This document shows positions 49,471-57,998 of a DNA stretch of 64,000 nucleotides, one piece after another. A program made the position numbers and the translations under genes. Positions within the stretch are counted from its first letter, which is position 1. Every line of letters begins with the position of its first letter. Source of the stretch: Pseudomonas sp. AN-1 (GTDB taxonomy: Bacteria; Pseudomonadota; Gammaproteobacteria; Pseudomonadales; Pseudomonadaceae); contig NZ_CP139195.1 of assembly GCF_034057115.1 (NCBI RefSeq), positions 1,302,001 through 1,366,000 of the forward strand. The letters run 5' to 3'. The notes below the pieces were generated by a model. It saw nothing but the letters and a program-made list of their open reading frames with translations, was not told the origin of the DNA and made no database searches.

Positions 49471-50661
49471 TGCTTCCTGCTCGCGGATCACCGCGCGGAT
49501 GGCGTCCATCAGCGCCTGGGCTGCCGCCGTATGCAGGCAGCCAGCCCGCTGGATCAGGCCGATCACCCGGGCCGTGTGCCTGAGCGGCCAGGGCAGGACG
49601 CACAGCTCGCCGGAGCGGATCTCCCGCTCCAGCTGGTGCGCCGACACCGCCGCCAGCAGTTCCGAGCGCAGCAGCAGGCCACGGATGATCGCCAGGTCGC
49701 CGCTTTCCACCACCGGCCGCGGCGGCGGCATGCCCAGCTCGGCGAAACTCCCCTCCAGCAACTGGCGGGCCGGCGAGCCGGCACGAGGCAGGACCCAGCG
49801 GGCGTGCTGCAGCGCCTCGGGGCCGAGGTCCCCGGCCAGCAGCGGGTGGCCGCTGCGCACCAGCACCACCATCTCCTCGCTGAGCAGGGCCTCGCCGACC
49901 AGGTCGCTGGCGTACTCCGCCGCGCGCAGGGCGCCGAAGATGAAATCCACGTCGCCGCTGCGCAGTTCGGTGGCCAGCAGGTCGAACGGGCTCTCGTCGG
50001 TGGCCACCTGCACCTCCGGATGCACGGCGGTCAGCCGCACGATGGCCTCAGGCAGGATCCGGGTGCGCCCCAGCGGCAGCGCGCCCACCCGCACCACGCC
50101 CTCCAGGCGGCCGCGCATGGCGGCGACGTCGGCCTCGAGGTGGCGCAGCTCGTTGAGCGCCCGGCGCACGGGAAAGAGGATCTCGTGGCTCGCCCGGGTC
50201 GGCTGCAGGCCGCGCGGCGTGCGCTCGAACAGCGCCTGGCCGGTGCCGCTTTCCAGCACCTTGAGGGCGGCGCTGACCGCCGGCTGGGTGAGGCCGAACA
50301 GGCTGGCCACCGTCTGCATGTGGCGGGTCTCGCAGAGCTTGACGAACACCTGCAGGCGCCGGGCCTGGAACAGGTACAGCGGCTCCGTGGCATTGCCGAG
50401 CAGGCGCGGCACGCTTTCCAGTTCGGCCAGCACGCGGCGCGCCCGCGGCAGCAGCCGTTCGCCGAAGTCGGTCAGGCGCATGCCGTTGGTGTGGCGCTCG
50501 AACAGCGTGACGCCGAGCCCGGTTTCCAGATCGGCGATGGCCCGGGTGACCACCGACTGCGCCCGGTACAGCACCGAAGCGGCCTTCGACACGCTGCCCT
50601 GCTCGGCCACCCGCACGAAGGCCCGCACCTGCATCAGATTGGGAAGTTCGTTTTCACTCAT
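49468..50661 (-). CDS. galR: LysR-family regulator with two tandem HTH domains (GalR-like)
   Basis: 397 residues from the ATG at 50661, about 90 more than a normal LysR protein. Two winged-helix domains are present: residues ~10-70 (AFVRVAEQGSVSKAASVLYR, VTLFERHTNGMRLTDFG) and ~100-165 (KLCETRHMQTVASLFGLTQP, QALFERTPRGLQPTRA). An ordinary LysR effector domain follows (GVVRVGALPLGRTRILPEAI). It is transcribed away from galBCD, 163 bp apart, as regulators of this pathway are. Gallate or an intermediate is the likely inducer. Confidence 0.85.
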   Translation of the reverse strand: MSENELPNLMQVRAFVRVAEQGSVSKAASVLYRAQSVVTRAIADLETGLGVTLFERHTNGMRLTDFGERLLPRARRVLAELESVPRLLGNATEPLYLFQARRLQVFVKLCETRHMQTVASLFGLTQPAVSAALKVLESGTGQALFERTPRGLQPTRASHEILFPVRRALNELRHLEADVAAMRGRLEGVVRVGALPLGRTRILPEAIVRLTAVHPEVQVATDESPFDLLATELRSGDVDFIFGALRAAEYASDLVGEALLSEEMVVLVRSGHPLLAGDLGPEALQHARWVLPRAGSPARQLLEGSFAELGMPPPRPVVESGDLAIIRGLLLRSELLAAVSAHQLEREIRSGELCVLPWPLRHTARVIGLIQRAGCLHTAAAQALMDAIRAVIREQEA

Positions 50662-50824
50662 GCGCTCGAGGCCTCGCCCATCTCGGAAATGGCGCAACTA
50701 TGCCCGCCCATCTCCGATATCGGCAATAAACAAAACGCATAGCAAGGGCGGTTTAAAGCATTACTTGCGGGGAAAGACCGGGTGACATGCTTTCCCGGCC
50801 ATAACACAGGAGGAGCAACCCGCA

Positions 50825-51562
50825 ATGAACGAGACATTCCAGAAGAGCGCACTGGTGGTCAGCGCCCACTCCGCCGATTTCGTCTGGCGCGCCGGCGGCG
50901 CCATCGCCCTGCATGCCGCGCAGGGCTATGCCGTGCACATCGTCTGCCTGTCGTTCGGCGAGCGCGGCGAGTCGGCCAAGCTGTGGCGCAAGGGCGCGAT
51001 GACCGAGGACAGGGTCAAGGCCGCACGCCGCGAGGAAGCCCTGGCCGCCGCCGAGATCCTCGGTGCCAGCGTCGAGTTCTTCGACATCGGCGACTACCCG
51101 ATGCGCGCCGACACGGACACCCTGCTGCGCCTGGCCGACGTGTTCCGCCGCGTGCAACCGGAGTTCGTCCTCAGCCACTCGCCGAAGGACCCCTACAACT
51201 ACGACCACCCGCTGGCGATGAACCTGACCCAGGAGGCGCGCATCGTTGCCCAGGCCGAGGGCTACAAGCCCGGCGAGAAGATCGTCGGCGCGCCGCCGGT
51301 GTATGCCTTCGAACCGCACCAGCCCGAGCAGTGCGAGTGGCGCCCGGACACCTTCCTCGACATCACCGAGGTGTGGGACAGGAAATACGCCGCCATCCAG
51401 TGCATGGCCGGCCAGGAACACCTGTGGGAGTACTACACCCGTGTCGCCCTGCAGCGCGGCGTGCAGGCCAAGCGCAACGTCGGCATCACCAGCGCGCGCA
51501 ACATCGTCTACGCCGAGGGCTTCCAGAGCGTCTTCCCGCGCGTCACGGAGAACCTGGCATGA
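50825..51562 (+). CDS. galB: 4-oxalomesaconate hydratase (GalB-like, LmbE/PIG-L family)
   Basis: 245 residues, with AGGAGGA before the ATG. The deacetylase-fold zinc motif appears as [15 protein letters not shown] in place of AHPDDE, a feature of GalB proteins, and [16 protein letters not shown] supplies the histidines. In the gallate pathway this enzyme hydrates 4-oxalomesaconate to 4-carboxy-4-hydroxy-2-oxoadipate. It overlaps galC by ATGA and is the first gene of the galBCD operon. Confidence 0.9.
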   Translation: MNETFQKSALVVSAHSADFVWRAGGAIALHAAQGYAVHIVCLSFGERGESAKLWRKGAMTEDRVKAARREEALAAAEILGASVEFFDIGDYPMRADTDTLLRLADVFRRVQPEFVLSHSPKDPYNYDHPLAMNLTQEARIVAQAEGYKPGEKIVGAPPVYAFEPHQPEQCEWRPDTFLDITEVWDRKYAAIQCMAGQEHLWEYYTRVALQRGVQAKRNVGITSARNIVYAEGFQSVFPRVTENLA

Positions 51563-52275
51563 GCGGCCTGATCGGCAAGACAGGCATCGTGGTGCGCAAC
51601 ATCGAGCGCGCCGACAGCGGCGTGATCGACGAGCTGGGGCGCTACGGCGTGGCCACCGTGCACGAGGCCCAGGGCCGCAAGGGCCTGCTCGACAGCGCCC
51701 TGCGCCCCATCCAGCAGGGCGTGAGCATCGCCGGCTCGGCGGTGACCGTGCTGGTCGCCCCCGGCGACAACTGGATGTTCCACGTCGCCGTCGAGCAGTG
51801 CCGCCCCGGCGACATCCTGGTGGTGGCACCCAGTTCGCCGTGCAGTGACGGCTTCTTCGGCGACCTGCTGGCGACCTCGCTGCAGGCCCGCGGCGTGCGC
51901 GCCCTGGTGATCGACGCCGGCGTGCGCGACAGCCAGACGCTGCGCGAGATGGGCTTTGCCGTCTGGTCGCGGCACATCAACGCCCAGGGCACCATCAAGG
52001 AGACCCTCGGCTCGGTGAACCTGCCGCTGGTCTGCGCCGGACAGTTGGTCAACCCGGGCGACGTGGTGCTGGCCGACGACGACGGCGTGGTGATCGTGCG
52101 CCGCGACGAGCTGCCTGCGGTGCTGGAAGCCACCCGCAAGCGCGCCGATCTGGAGGAGCACAAGCGCCTGCGTCTGGCCAGCGGCGAGCTGGGCCTGGAC
52201 ATCTACGCCATGCGTCCGCGCCTGGCCGAGAAGGGCCTGCGTTACGTCGACAGCCTGGAAGAGCTGGAGGGCTGA
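51559..52275 (+). CDS. galC: 4-carboxy-4-hydroxy-2-oxoadipate aldolase (GalC-like, RraA/HMG aldolase family)
   Basis: 238 residues starting at the ATG overlapping gal[20 protein letters not shown]-type N-terminus, [20 protein letters not shown] and [19 protein letters not shown] (the R-D metal-binding motif of RraA-like aldolases) are present, and [17 protein letters not shown] follows. The enzyme splits its substrate to pyruvate and oxaloacetate, ending gallate breakdown. Two bases separate it from galD. Confidence 0.93.
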   Translation: MSGLIGKTGIVVRNIERADSGVIDELGRYGVATVHEAQGRKGLLDSALRPIQQGVSIAGSAVTVLVAPGDNWMFHVAVEQCRPGDILVVAPSSPCSDGFFGDLLATSLQARGVRALVIDAGVRDSQTLREMGFAVWSRHINAQGTIKETLGSVNLPLVCAGQLVNPGDVVLADDDGVVIVRRDELPAVLEATRKRADLEEHKRLRLASGELGLDIYAMRPRLAEKGLRYVDSLEELEG

Positions 52276-52277
52276 GC

Positions 52278-53360
52278 ATGACCCAGACCCGCATTCCCTG
52301 CCTGTTGATGCGCGGCGGCACCTCCAAGGGCGCCTACTTCCTCGCCAGCGATCTGCCGGCGCAACCGGAGCAGCGCGATCGCGTGCTGCTCGCGGTGATG
52401 GGCTCGCCGGACCCACGGCAGATCGACGGCCTCGGCGGCGCCGACCCGCTGACCAGCAAGGTGGCCATCGTCCAAACCTCCATGCGGCCGGACGCCGACG
52501 TCGACTACCTGTTCGCCCAGGTGCTGGTGGACGAGCCGCGGGTCGACTACGGGCAGAACTGCGGCAACATCCTCGCCGGCGTCGGCCCCTTCGCCATCGA
52601 GCGCGGGCTGGTGGCGGTTTGCGGCGAGGTCACCCTGGTGCGCATCTTCATGGAGAACACCGGGCAGATCGCCGTCGCCCGGGTGCCGACCCCGGGCGGG
52701 CGGGTCGAATACGCAGGCGATGCGCGCATCGACGGTGTGCCCGGCAGCGCGGCGCCGCTGGTGGTCGACTTCCAGGACGTCGCCGGCTCCAGTTGCGGCG
52801 CCCTGCTGCCCACCGGCAACGCCCGCGACCGCTTCGACGGCATTGAGGTCACCTGCATCGACAACGGCATGCCGGTGGTCCTGCTGCGCGCCGAGGACCT
52901 TGGCCGCAGCGGCTACGAGAGCCGCGAGGCGCTGGACGCCGACGGCGAGCTGAAGGCCCGCCTGGAGTCGATCCGTCTGCAGGCAGGTCCGCGCATGAAC
53001 CTCGGCGACGTCCGCCTGTGCAACGTGCCGAAGATGTGCCTGATCGCTCCAGCTCGTTCCGGCGGAGCCATCAGTACCCGCAGCTTCATCCCGCACCGCT
53101 GCCACGCCTCGATCGGCGTGTTCGGCGCGGTCAGTGCGGCGACGGCCTGCCTGGTCGAGGGCTCGGTGGCCGCGCCCGTCGCCCGTATTCCCGGCGGCGA
53201 ACTGCAGCGCCTGTCGGTGGAGCACCCCAGCGGCGAATTCACCGTCGAGCTACGCCTGCGGGATGGCGAGCTGGCCGGCTGCGGCCTGATGCGCACCGCG
53301 CGGTTGCTGTTCGATGGCCAGGTGTGCGTGCCGGCGGCGCTGTGGGCCGGTCCGGCCTGA
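52278..53360 (+). CDS. galD: 4-oxalomesaconate tautomerase (GalD-like, PrpF family)
   Basis: 360 residues. The PrpF-fold signature RIPCLLMRGGTSKGAYFLAS is at the start, with DGLGGADPLTSKVAIVQ and DYGQNCGNILAGVGPFAIER containing the conserved cysteine. In gallate catabolism GalD converts the keto to the enol form of 4-oxalomesaconate. Last gene of the galBCD operon. The next ~170 bp before the convergent IclR gene show nothing recognisable. Confidence 0.92.
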   Translation: MTQTRIPCLLMRGGTSKGAYFLASDLPAQPEQRDRVLLAVMGSPDPRQIDGLGGADPLTSKVAIVQTSMRPDADVDYLFAQVLVDEPRVDYGQNCGNILAGVGPFAIERGLVAVCGEVTLVRIFMENTGQIAVARVPTPGGRVEYAGDARIDGVPGSAAPLVVDFQDVAGSSCGALLPTGNARDRFDGIEVTCIDNGMPVVLLRAEDLGRSGYESREALDADGELKARLESIRLQAGPRMNLGDVRLCNVPKMCLIAPARSGGAISTRSFIPHRCHASIGVFGAVSAATACLVEGSVAAPVARIPGGELQRLSVEHPSGEFTVELRLRDGELAGCGLMRTARLLFDGQVCVPAALWAGPA

Positions 53361-53529
53361 AAGCCCTCGTAGAAGCCAGCTGGCTGGAGATGCCCTCTTG
53401 CCCGGAGTGCGGACTCCGTAGCGGCACTGCGAAAAACACTGGAAAAGGCCAGCCAGATGCCAGTAAATCGCGGACTTTCCGGAAAATCCAGAGCGCCACG
53501 CCAAGAGCGGCAACACCCTTGGCCCGCCC

Positions 53530-54306
53530 TCAGGAAAACAGCTCCGACGCCAGGCTGGCCTGGGACAGTTCCTCGCCGGCCGCCAGCAGGCGCGGCACCA
53601 GCTGGTGCATGCGCGCCTCGCTCAGGCGCGCGCTGGGGCCGGCCAGGCTGAGCACCCCGATGGGATGGCCGTCGCGCGGGTGACGGATCACCGAGGCCAT
53701 GGCCGCCATGCCCACCGCCGAGCTTTCCATCACCCAGGCGTAGCCGTGCTGGCGTGCCAGCTGCAGGCGTTCGAGCAGCGCGGCCTCGCTGCGCGGGGCG
53801 TTGGGGCCGAGCTCGGCGGGGTCGACCGGCGCCTGCTGCGCCACCCTGGCCAGCGCCTCGGCGTCGCTCATGCTGGCCAGCCAGGCGTGGCCGGAGGCGG
53901 TGGAGGACAGCGGCGCATCGCGGCCCATGTCCGGGTCGTAGCGCAGGCCGCCGCGCGCGCCCTGCGCCTTGGCGATCCAGGTCAGGCGCTCGCCGTCGAT
54001 CACGCCCAGACGTACCAGTTCGCCGGTTTCCTCGGCCAGGCGGTCAAGGATCGGCTGCACCACGTCGGCGCCGCTGCTGGCCAGGTAGCGGAAACCCAGC
54101 GCCACCAGCCGGGTGGACAGCTGGTAGCGGCTGGTCTGCGGGTCCTGGCGCACATAGCCGAGGCGGATCAGCTCGGCGAGCATGCGGTGGGCGGCGCTCT
54201 TGGGGATCTGCAGCTGGTCGGCCAGGGTCTGCAGCGGCATCCCGCCCGGATCGGCGGTCAGGCTCTCCAGAAGACTCAGCGCACGTTCGATTTGACTGCC
54301 TGCCAT
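53530..54306 (-). CDS. IclR-family transcriptional regulator 1
   Basis: 258 residues. The winged helix is at residues ~5-65 (RALSLLESLTADPGGMPLQT, LQIPKSAAHRMLAELIRLGY), followed by the IclR effector domain (RDAPLSSTASGHAWLASMSD, IGVLSLAGPSARLSEAR). It is divergent from the tct transport operon, and the intervening region has the TGAAAC-N3-GTTCCA palindrome found also before the flavoprotein gene and in the galA control region, so it is a candidate binder of that site. Confidence 0.88.
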   Translation of the reverse strand: MAGSQIERALSLLESLTADPGGMPLQTLADQLQIPKSAAHRMLAELIRLGYVRQDPQTSRYQLSTRLVALGFRYLASSGADVVQPILDRLAEETGELVRLGVIDGERLTWIAKAQGARGGLRYDPDMGRDAPLSSTASGHAWLASMSDAEALARVAQQAPVDPAELGPNAPRSEAALLERLQLARQHGYAWVMESSAVGMAAMASVIRHPRDGHPIGVLSLAGPSARLSEARMHQLVPRLLAAGEELSQASLASELFS

Positions 54307-54426
54307 GTTGGTATCCCTGCGATAGAAGCGGCGATTCTAGAAGAGCCCCGGGCCTGACGGAAACCGTGCGATCCACCGGCGCTGGCGGACGGCTTGCCCG
54401 GAAAATGTTCCGGCCGGTTCATTTTG

Positions 54427-54440
54427 GTTCGATTATCGAT
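54427..54440. promoter_or_regulatory. PcaR/PcaU-type operator box
   Basis: GTTCGATTATCGAT, centred on the palindrome TCGATTATCGA; close to the known GTTCGATAATCGCAC site of IclR regulators of the beta-ketoadipate pathway. Confidence 0.5.
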
Positions 54441-54459
54441 CAGGCCGAATTGCCATTTA

Positions 54460-54474
54460 TGAAACCTGGTTCCA
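54460..54474. promoter_or_regulatory. GTTCCA-type palindromic operator (copy 2)
   Basis: TGAAACCTGGTTCCA; arms TGAAAC and GTTCCA around a 3-bp centre. Confidence 0.5.
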
Positions 54475-54547
54475 ATAATCTCACCACCTGCACCGCCACA
54501 CCAGCGCTGCGGCAGACCGATAAATACAAGAATACGGGTACCCCCTC

Positions 54548-54721
54548 ATGCACGATGCATCGCTAGCTCGCACCCCCGCCGCTGTCCTGACCGATTGCTG
54601 GACCGGCCTATCCCCGCTGGTCCACTTCGACGCCCAGCCGACCACGCGCCCCGCACAGCCCTCCCGCTCACCCAGCGCCGTTGCCGGCCGTCTGCGCCGG
54701 CTGCTGCGCCTGATCGCCTGA
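54548..54721 (+). CDS. possible 57-residue ORF before tctB, doubtful
   Basis: ATG to TGA, encoding MHDASLARTPAAVLTDCWTG and a basic end LRRLLRLIA. There is no convincing ribosome site and no known family. It may be a leader peptide or chance. Confidence 0.2.
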   Translation: MHDASLARTPAAVLTDCWTGLSPLVHFDAQPTTRPAQPSRSPSAVAGRLRRLLRLIA

Positions 54722-54796
54722 CCGCCGGGCGCCCTGCCTGCTCCCCATCCATGACCCTGCGGAGGCGCGCTCGCGCCTCCGGCGGAGAGACTCGTC

Positions 54797-55270
54797 ATGT
54801 CAAAACCGCTCGAACAACGCCAGGTCGGCGAACTGGTCTTCGTCTGCCTGCTGCTCGCCCTGGCCGCCGGCGTCGCCGTGCAGGCCTGGCGCATCGCCGG
54901 CTTCAGCGGCATCAGCTCGCCGGGCGCCTTCCCGCTCGGCGTCAGCGCCGTGCTGCTGCTGGCCGGCATCTGCATCGGCCTCGACACCCTGCGCAAGCCG
55001 GCCTGCGGCGCCGGCGGCTGGCTGGACGCGGCGCGGCAGTTCGCCGCCCAGCACTTCCCGCGCTGCATCCTGGTGTTCGTCGCCCTGGCGGTGGCCTACC
55101 TCGCCAGCATCCAGTGGGCCAGCTTCTACCCGGCCACCTTCGTCTTCCTGCTGCTGGCGGCCCTCTACCTGGGCCGCGGCCGGCCGCTGGCCGCGCTGCT
55201 GGCCAGCGGCGTGTCGACGGGCCTGATCTGGCTGCTGTTCAGTCTCGCCTTCAGCGTCTACCTGCCCTGA
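54797..55270 (+). CDS. tctB: tripartite tricarboxylate transporter TctB (small membrane subunit)
   Basis: 157 residues, four hydrophobic helices (ELVFVCLLLALAAGVAVQAW, LGVSAVLLLAGICIGLDTLR, CILVFVALAVAYLASIQWAS, and a final LIWLLFSLAFSVYLP). Size and the PGAFPLGVSAVL segment match TctB. Ten bases separate it from tctA. Confidence 0.85.
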   Translation: MSKPLEQRQVGELVFVCLLLALAAGVAVQAWRIAGFSGISSPGAFPLGVSAVLLLAGICIGLDTLRKPACGAGGWLDAARQFAAQHFPRCILVFVALAVAYLASIQWASFYPATFVFLLLAALYLGRGRPLAALLASGVSTGLIWLLFSLAFSVYLP

Positions 55271-55280
55271 GGAATCCCCC

Positions 55281-56795
55281 GTGAGCGAAACCTTCTCCTA
55301 CCTGCTGATGGCCTGGCTCGATCCGCAGCTGCTGATGCTCACCGCGCTGGGCACCTTCGCCGGCATCTACATCGGCGCCATCCCCGGTCTGTCTGTGACC
55401 ATGGCGGTGTCGATCCTGGTCTCCTTCACCTTCTCCTGGGAGGTCAATAGCGCCCTGGCGCTGATCGTCGGCATCTTCATCGGCGGGGTGTACGGCGGCT
55501 CGCGCAGCGCCATCCTGCTCAACATTCCCGGCGCACCCTCCTCGGTGGCCACCGGCTTCGACGGCTACCCGCTGGCCAAGCTCGGCGAGGCCGGCCGCGC
55601 CATCGGCCTGAGCACGGTGATGTCGGTGATCGGCGGCCTGGCCGGCACGGTGGTGCTGGCCTGCGCGGCGCCGGTGATCGGCGAGATGGCGCTGAAGTTC
55701 GCCCCGCGCGACTACTTCCTGATCGCCGCGCTCGGCCTGCTGCTGGTCGGCAGTCTGTCGGAAGGCTCGCTGGCCAAGGGCGTGTTCGCCGCCGCGCTGG
55801 GCACGGTGATCGGCCTGGTCGGCATGGACCCGGTGACCGCCCAGGGCCGCTTCACCTTCGACCAGGTCGAGCTGATGGGCGGCATCCACTACGTGGTGGT
55901 GATGATCGGCCTGTTCGGCGTCGCCGAGGCCTTCTACCAGCTGCATACCCTGGACGTGCCAGCGGTGCGCCAGCAGGTCGACAAGATCATCCCGTCCGTG
56001 GCGATGGTGCTGAAGTTCCTGCCGCTGTCGCTGCGCACCGCGGTGATCGGCGTGCTGGTCGGCGCGCTGCCCGGCGTAGGCGGCGACATCGCCGCGCTGA
56101 TGGCCTACGACCACGCCAAGCGCACGGTAAAGAAGCCCAGCCGGCCGTTCGGCCAGGGCGCCTACGAGGGCCTGGTGGCGCCGGAAACCGCCAACAGCGC
56201 GGCGGTCGGCGGCGCCTACGTGCCGATGCTGACCCTCGGCATCCCGGGCGATGCGGTGACCGCGGTGATCATCGGCGCGCTGGTGATCCACGGCCTCAAC
56301 CCCGGCCCGATGCTGATGGTGGAAAGCCCGCACATCTTCTGGTTCACCGTGGGCAACCTGGCGCTGGCCAACCTGTTCCTGCTGGTGTTCGGCCTGATGG
56401 GCATCAAGCTGTTCGCCAAGCTGGTCGAACTGCCCAAGGCCCTGCTGATCCCGCTGATCCTGGTGCTCTGCGTGGTCGGCACCTACTCGATCAACAGCAG
56501 CATGACCGAGGTGTACTGGATGCTCGGCTTCGGCCTGCTCGGCTACTTCCTCAAGGCCTTCGGCTTCCAGATGGGCCCGGTGATCCTCGGCGTGATCCTC
56601 GGCCCGATGATGGACAACTCGTATCGCCAGGCGATGGCCTCGGTCGGCGACGACCCGTCCGCGCTGCTCGGCGAACTGGTCAGCAACCCGGTGTCGCTGA
56701 TCCTCAGCCTCGGCATCACCCTGATCCTCCTCGGCAAGACCCCGGCTGCGGGCTGGCTGAAGAAGAAGTGCACCTCAAACCCTGTCACCCCCTGA
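55281..56795 (+). CDS. tctA: tripartite tricarboxylate transporter TctA (large membrane subunit)
   Basis: 504 residues from a GTG at 55281 with GAGGAA upstream. About 12 helices. GTFAGIYIGAIPGLSVTMAV and NIPGAPSSVATGFDGYPLAK are the two conserved TctA motifs, and TAVIIGALVIHGLNPGPML is in the second half. With TctB and the binding protein TctC it imports carboxylic acids. Normal length, intact. Confidence 0.93.
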   Translation: MSETFSYLLMAWLDPQLLMLTALGTFAGIYIGAIPGLSVTMAVSILVSFTFSWEVNSALALIVGIFIGGVYGGSRSAILLNIPGAPSSVATGFDGYPLAKLGEAGRAIGLSTVMSVIGGLAGTVVLACAAPVIGEMALKFAPRDYFLIAALGLLLVGSLSEGSLAKGVFAAALGTVIGLVGMDPVTAQGRFTFDQVELMGGIHYVVVMIGLFGVAEAFYQLHTLDVPAVRQQVDKIIPSVAMVLKFLPLSLRTAVIGVLVGALPGVGGDIAALMAYDHAKRTVKKPSRPFGQGAYEGLVAPETANSAAVGGAYVPMLTLGIPGDAVTAVIIGALVIHGLNPGPMLMVESPHIFWFTVGNLALANLFLLVFGLMGIKLFAKLVELPKALLIPLILVLCVVGTYSINSSMTEVYWMLGFGLLGYFLKAFGFQMGPVILGVILGPMMDNSYRQAMASVGDDPSALLGELVSNPVSLILSLGITLILLGKTPAAGWLKKKCTSNPVTP

Positions 56796-56798
56796 TCC

Positions 56799-56812
56799 GA
56801 AAACAACAACAA
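56799..56812 (+). promoter_or_regulatory. AACAACAA leader (possible Crc/Hfq site) before tctC
   Basis: GAAAACAACAACAA immediately before GCGGAG, the ribosome site of tctC. Confidence 0.5.
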
Positions 56813-56826
56813 GCGGAGTACCTCCC

Positions 56827-57828
56827 ATGCTGAAGAAAATGCTCGCCGGAATGACCCTCGCCGCCTGCGCCGCCGGTTTCGCCCTCGCCGCCCATGCCGA
56901 CTACCCCGAGCGGCCGATCCAGGCGGTGATCCCCTGGGGCGCCGGTGGCGCCACCGACAACGTGATGCGCAGCCTGTCGCCCTACGTCGAGAAGGAACTC
57001 GGCGGCAAGCTGATCCTCAACAACCGCCCGGGCGGCACCGCGGTGATCGGCACCACCTACGTGCTCGGCCAGCAGCCCAACGGCTACACCGTGCTGCTCG
57101 GCGCGGAGAACCCGCAGCTGTATCCGGTGCTGGGCCTGGCCAAGTTCGACTACAGCGCGCTCTACCCGATCAACCTGATCGGCCAGAACGTCGCGGTGAT
57201 CGCCACCCATGCCGACAGCCCGTGGAACAACATGGCCGACCTGATGGCCGCGGCCAAAGCCAACCCCGGCACCCTGCGCATGGGCGGCGCCGGGGCCGGC
57301 GCCCTGCCCAACACCGTGCACTCGATGATCAGCGCGGTGGACCAGCTCGAGGTGCGCGAGGTGACCTTCGGCGGCGACGGCCCCGGCATCACCGCGCTGA
57401 TGGGCAAGCACATCGACTTCATGCCGCTGAGCCTGGCCGCCGCCAAGGAGCTGATCCGCACCGGCAAGCTCAAGGCCCTCGCCGTGGTCAGCACCGAGGC
57501 GCACCCGGAGCTGCCGGGCGTCGAGCCGATCAGCAAGACCCTGCCGGGGATCGCCGACTACCTGCCGTGGGGGCCGTTCTGGGGTGTCTGGGTGCACAAG
57601 GACACCCCCGACGACATCAAGCAGAAGCTGACTGCCGCCTACAGCAAGGCGGTGGCCAGCCCCGAGTTCCAGGCCTTCCTCAAGGACTACGGCGCCAAGT
57701 CGCTGAACCTCAGCGGCGCGGAGGCCAGCGAATACCTCAACCGCTGGCAGTCGGTCACCGCCTGGTCGATGTACAAGGCCAAGGCGGTGGCGGTCGCCCC
57801 GGACAGCCTGGGCATCGCCAAGCCCTGA
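56827..57828 (+). CDS. tctC: tripartite tricarboxylate transporter binding protein TctC (Bug family)
   Basis: 333 residues with a signal peptide (KKMLAGMTLAACAAGFALAA, cleavage after AHA). DYPERPIQAVIPWGAGGATD is the Bug-protein start with its ligand-binding loop; LILNNRPGGTAVIGTTYVLG and GGDGPGITALMGKHIDFMPL follow. It captures the substrate in the periplasm; the nature of the acid is not visible. Last gene of tctBAC, with a terminator 16 bp after the stop. Confidence 0.92.
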   Translation: MLKKMLAGMTLAACAAGFALAAHADYPERPIQAVIPWGAGGATDNVMRSLSPYVEKELGGKLILNNRPGGTAVIGTTYVLGQQPNGYTVLLGAENPQLYPVLGLAKFDYSALYPINLIGQNVAVIATHADSPWNNMADLMAAAKANPGTLRMGGAGAGALPNTVHSMISAVDQLEVREVTFGGDGPGITALMGKHIDFMPLSLAAAKELIRTGKLKALAVVSTEAHPELPGVEPISKTLPGIADYLPWGPFWGVWVHKDTPDDIKQKLTAAYSKAVASPEFQAFLKDYGAKSLNLSGAEASEYLNRWQSVTAWSMYKAKAVAVAPDSLGIAKP

Positions 57829-57843
57829 TCCCGCCCCTCCCGT

Positions 57844-57870
57844 ACAGGCCCAGCTCTGCGCCGGGCCTGT
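57844..57870 (+). terminator. terminator after tctC
   Basis: An 8-bp stem ACAGGCCC / GGGCCTGT followed by CGTTTTC. Confidence 0.7.
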
Positions 57871-57941
57871 CGTTTTCACGGCCTGCACTTCGTCGCCAGC
57901 GGCTTCTGCCTCTTGGCGGCAACCCTTCCCAGACTTATTAT

Positions 57942-57956
57942 TGGAACCAAGTTCCA
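57942..57956. promoter_or_regulatory. GTTCCA-type palindromic operator (copy 3)
   Basis: TGGAACCAAGTTCCA, a perfect 6-3-6 palindrome, 42 bp before the flavoprotein start. Confidence 0.6.
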
Positions 57957-57998
57957 GAAACAATACATGGCGCCGTGCGCCCAGCTGGAGTAACTGCG

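Larger units (their letters stand above)
54307..54796. promoter_or_regulatory. divergent control region between IclR regulator 1 and tctB
   Basis: 490 bp with no certain gene. It holds GTTCGATTATCGAT (54427-54440), a PcaU/PcaR-type box; the block alignable with 46248-46295; and TGAAACCTGGTTCCA (54460-54474). A 57-codon open frame (54548-54721) with no good ribosome site is listed separately. Confidence 0.55.
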
